Assembly (NCBI GenBank): GCA_038323615.1
Contig: JBBQHC010000128.1
Coordinates: 1-8,434, forward strand
Direction: 5' to 3'
Origin: JBBKXP01 sp038323615
GTDB taxonomy: Bacteria > Pseudomonadota > Alphaproteobacteria > Rhodobacterales > Rhodobacteraceae
DNA: 8,434 nucleotides
Shown: piece after piece, positions 6,247 to 8,434 of the stretch
Position numbering within the stretch: the stretch's first letter is position 1
How the letters are laid out: each line of letters begins with the position of its first letter
The notes under the pieces: model-generated
What the model saw: the letters and a program-made list of their open reading frames with translations, nothing else
Databases searched by the model: none
Told to the model about the DNA's origin: nothing
Program-made: the position numbers and the translations under genes

Positions 6247-6428
6247 CTGAAATTCCTCGAACATCAGCCGGCGTAATTGCCGTGCGGCAATCTAGCATGG
6301 CGCCAAGGTTTCGCAGCGCAATTGTTCACTCCGCATGTCGTTTTCCAACAGCCAATGGTCGGCCCAAACTTTCGCTCAAAGCGGCGTTGGGGCATTGATG
6401 GCGACGTAACCGCGAACGGAGTCGTCCG
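6247..6428. promoter_or_regulatory. Divergent intergenic region with presumed promoters for both flanking genes
   Basis: 182 bases separate the starts of the exported-protein gene (minus) and the dimethylglycine dehydrogenase-like gene (plus). Recognisable elements are the minus-strand ribosome binding site GAGGAA (6253-6258), the inverted repeat at 6276-6291 and the plus-strand GGAG (6418-6421) 7 bases before the ATG at 6429. I see no clear sigma-70 boxes; promoter activity is inferred from gene orientation. Confidence 0.4.
6276..6291. promoter_or_regulatory. Inverted repeat ATTGCCG-TG-CGGCAAT, candidate operator
   Basis: Two perfect 7-base arms (6276-6282 and 6285-6291) flank a 2-base centre. 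It is about 30 bases upstream of the exported-protein ATG, where a promoter core or 5' leader would lie, and about 138 bases upstream of the divergent dehydrogenase gene. A 2-base loop makes an RNA hairpin poor, which favours a DNA site for a dimeric regulator. The regulator is unknown. Confidence 0.4.
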
Positions 6429-8434
6429 ATGAAAACCACAGTCAAAGCTCTTGTCGTCGGTGGCGGTGCTGTCGGCACCTCGATCGCCTATCATCTGGCA
6501 AAGGCCGGTTGGGACGATGTGATGCTGCTGGAACGCGACGAACTGACATCGGGTTCGACGTGGCACGCCGCCGGGCTGCTGCCGCTTTTCAACATGTCGT
6601 TCGCAACGACGCATATCCACAAATACTCGGTTGATTTCTACAAATCGCTCGAGGCCGGGACGGGTTTGAACGCCGGTTTCGCGGTGGTCGGCAACCTGCG
6701 AATGGCGCAAACCGAAGAACGGATGGACGAATTCCGTCTCTATGCCACCACGGCGGAGACCTGCGGCGTGCCCTACGTCTGGCTGACCCCGGACGAGATC
6801 AAGGAAAAATGGCCATTGATCCGCACCGAAGACCTGAAGGGCGCACTTTATCACCACACCGACGGCTACATTAACCCCGCCGATGTGACGATGGCGATGG
6901 CCAAGGGGGCGCGCCAGCTTGGCGTGATGATCGAACGCAAATGGCAAGCGGATGCGTTCCACTGGACCGGGACGCATTGGGAAGTCACCGCCACCAAGAT
7001 GGTCGAAAAGGGCGGCAATCTGGTGCCGTCCGATGAACAGATCACCATCACCGCCGAACACGTCGTCACCGCGTCGGGCAACCACGCGCAGCGCACCGCC
7101 AAGATGCTGGGCATCAAAATGCCCGCGATCCCGGTCGAACATCAGTTCATCGTGATGGAACAAGACCCGGCGCTGGTCGAATACCGCAAGTCCAACCCCG
7201 AACACCCCGTCGTCCGCGACGCCGATGCGCAATCCTACGTGCGCGAGGAGCGCGGCGGCTGGATTTTGGGTGTCTATGAAAAGAACGCCCCGGCCCGGTT
7301 TGAATATGGCGTGCCTGACAGCTTTCGCGCCGATCTGTTCCCGCTCGATCTGGAACGGATCGAAGACCAATATATGGCAATGATCCACCGGGTGCCGTCG
7401 TGCGAGGACTCCGGCCTGAAGGACGATTTCAACGGCCCGATCTGTTACACGCCGGATGGCAATCCGCTGGTCGGCCCGGCGCCGGGTCTGCGCAATATGT
7501 GGCTGGCCGAGGGGTTTTCGTTCGGGATCACCGCTGCTGGCGGTACCGGCTATTACCTTGCGCAGATGATGGTCGATGGCGAGGCCGAGATCGACATGGC
7601 TTCGCTTGACCCCAAACGCTATGGCGCGTGGATGACGACCGAATTTGCGGCGCGCAAGAACGAGGAATGCTACGACCACGTTTATGTCCTGCACCATCCA
7701 GACGAGGAACGCCCCGCCTGTCGCCCCTTGCGCACCGCCCCGGCCTATGACCGCCAAAAGGCGCGCGGCGCCCAGTTCGGGTTCGTCAATGGATGGGAGC
7801 GGCCCAACTATTTCGGGCCGCTGGACGCGCCCGAGAATTTCGACCATGACGCCCGCAGTTTTCGCCGTGGCGGCTGGTGGAAACACGCGGTCGAGGAGGC
7901 CCGCGCGATCCGCGAGGGTGTCGGCCTGATCGACGCCAGCGCCTTTACCAAACACGTGGTCAAAGGCCCCGGCGCCACCGCTTTCCTTGACTGGTTTACC
8001 TGCAACAAACTGCCCCGCGTCGGGCGGATCAACCTGACCTATGCGCTGACCGGACATGGCACCACGCGCACCGAATACACCATCGTGCGGATCGCCGAGC
8101 ATGAGTATTACCTTGTGTCAGCGGGGGCCTGGACCGACTACGACGCCGATTTTCTGCGCAAAGCCGCTGCCGACAAGGCGGGCGAGTTCGGCTATATCGA
8201 GATTCAGAACGTCACGACCCAATGGGGCGTTTTTGCCATCGCCGGGCCGAAATCCCGCGATGTGCTGGCCGCCGTGATCAAGGACGCCGACCCGGCGACG
8301 GCGCTGTCGAACAAACGGTTTCCGTGGTTGTCGGCGAAACAGATCGAACTCGGGATGTGCCCGGTCAACGCGATCCGCGTCGCCTATACCGGCGAATTGG
8401 GCTGGGAGTTGCACCACCCGATCGAGATGCAGAA
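6429..8434 (+). CDS. FAD-dependent dimethylglycine/sarcosine dehydrogenase-family protein (GcvT-type), 3' end beyond window
   Basis: Flavoenzyme of the family that oxidatively demethylates N-methyl amines (dimethylglycine, sarcosine and relatives), passing the C1 unit to tetrahydrofolate in a GcvT-like domain. The 668 visible residues start at an ATG with GGAG 7 bases upstream. Residues 1-40 are a Rossmann FAD site (GGGAVG at 11-16, acidic E35 after strand 2). STWHAAG (43-49) contains H46 at the position of the histidine that carries covalent FAD in mammalian dimethylglycine dehydrogenase. The oxidoreductase (DAO) part ends near GFSFGITAAGGTGYYLAQ (362-379). Residues about 390-460 fit the FAO_M linker domain. 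From about 485 the GcvT aminomethyltransferase fold begins, with TGHGTTRTEYTI (541-552), FAIAGPKSR (602-610) and RVAYTGELGWEL (650-661). Family members are usually about 800 residues, so roughly 130-150 should be missing at the window edge. The substrate is not decidable from this part. A long open frame on the opposite strand is a shadow. Confidence 0.92.
   Translation, partial: MKTTVKALVVGGGAVGTSIAYHLAKAGWDDVMLLERDELTSGSTWHAAGLLPLFNMSFATTHIHKYSVDFYKSLEAGTGLNAGFAVVGNLRMAQTEERMDEFRLYATTAETCGVPYVWLTPDEIKEKWPLIRTEDLKGALYHHTDGYINPADVTMAMAKGARQLGVMIERKWQADAFHWTGTHWEVTATKMVEKGGNLVPSDEQITITAEHVVTASGNHAQRTAKMLGIKMPAIPVEHQFIVMEQDPALVEYRKSNPEHPVVRDADAQSYVREERGGWILGVYEKNAPARFEYGVPDSFRADLFPLDLERIEDQYMAMIHRVPSCEDSGLKDDFNGPICYTPDGNPLVGPAPGLRNMWLAEGFSFGITAAGGTGYYLAQMMVDGEAEIDMASLDPKRYGAWMTTEFAARKNEECYDHVYVLHHPDEERPACRPLRTAPAYDRQKARGAQFGFVNGWERPNYFGPLDAPENFDHDARSFRRGGWWKHAVEEARAIREGVGLIDASAFTKHVVKGPGATAFLDWFTCNKLPRVGRINLTYALTGHGTTRTEYTIVRIAEHEYYLVSAGAWTDYDADFLRKAAADKAGEFGYIEIQNVTTQWGVFAIAGPKSRDVLAAVIKDADPATALSNKRFPWLSAKQIELGMCPVNAIRVAYTGELGWELHHPIEMQ

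Noticed and set aside
6264..8102. 612-codon open frame on the minus strand opposite the dimethylglycine dehydrogenase-like gene
   Set aside because: The plus strand codes for a clearly recognisable flavoenzyme with family motifs throughout. The antisense product is rich in His, Arg, Gly and Asp with no recognisable domain, as expected for a shadow frame in high-G+C DNA with strong third-position bias.

Overview
The window is G+C-rich, densely coded DNA. It most likely comes from an alphaproteobacterium of the Rhodobacterales (Roseobacter/Paracoccus-type), judging from codon use and from the kinds of proteins present: a D-glycerate dehydrogenase-type 2-hydroxyacid dehydrogenase next to an SH3 protein, and a GcvT-type dimethylglycine/sarcosine dehydrogenase homologue. 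This placement is inference; no rRNA or other taxonomic marker is present. I see no tRNA, rRNA, CRISPR array, insertion sequence, phage gene or integration site.

Layout. (1) 50-1525, minus strand: a secreted SH3-domain protein followed closely by a FieF/YiiP-like cation diffusion facilitator, probably one operon. (2) 1637-2623, plus strand, divergent from the first pair: an NAD(P)-dependent D-2-hydroxyacid dehydrogenase, probably a glyoxylate/hydroxypyruvate reductase. (3) 2738-3385, minus strand, convergent with it: a class 3 lipase-like alpha/beta hydrolase without a signal peptide. (4) 3386-3782: the only long gene-free stretch. It is more A+T-rich than its surroundings and holds a perfect 14-bp palindrome and a hairpin. 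(5) 3783-5434, minus strand: panC and panB overlapping by ATGA, giving two steps of pantothenate (vitamin B5) synthesis. (6) 5497-6246, minus strand: an unrecognised exported protein with four cysteines just upstream of panC, separated from it by a strong hairpin. (7) 6429 to the window end, plus strand: an FAD-dependent dimethylglycine dehydrogenase-family enzyme, cut off by the window edge.

The genes do not form one obvious pathway. PanB uses 5,10-methylene-THF as its one-carbon donor, and the GcvT-type dehydrogenase family generates that cofactor from N-methyl groups, so the two share a C1 pool. That may be coincidence of location. This looks mainly like ordinary housekeeping and metabolic chromosome. 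I found no convincing new multi-gene system. The points most worth a second look are small regulatory-looking structures (the hairpin before panC, the palindrome at 3532-3545, the inverted repeat at 6276-6291), the unknown exported protein, and the non-canonical catalytic-glutamate region of the 2-hydroxyacid dehydrogenase.
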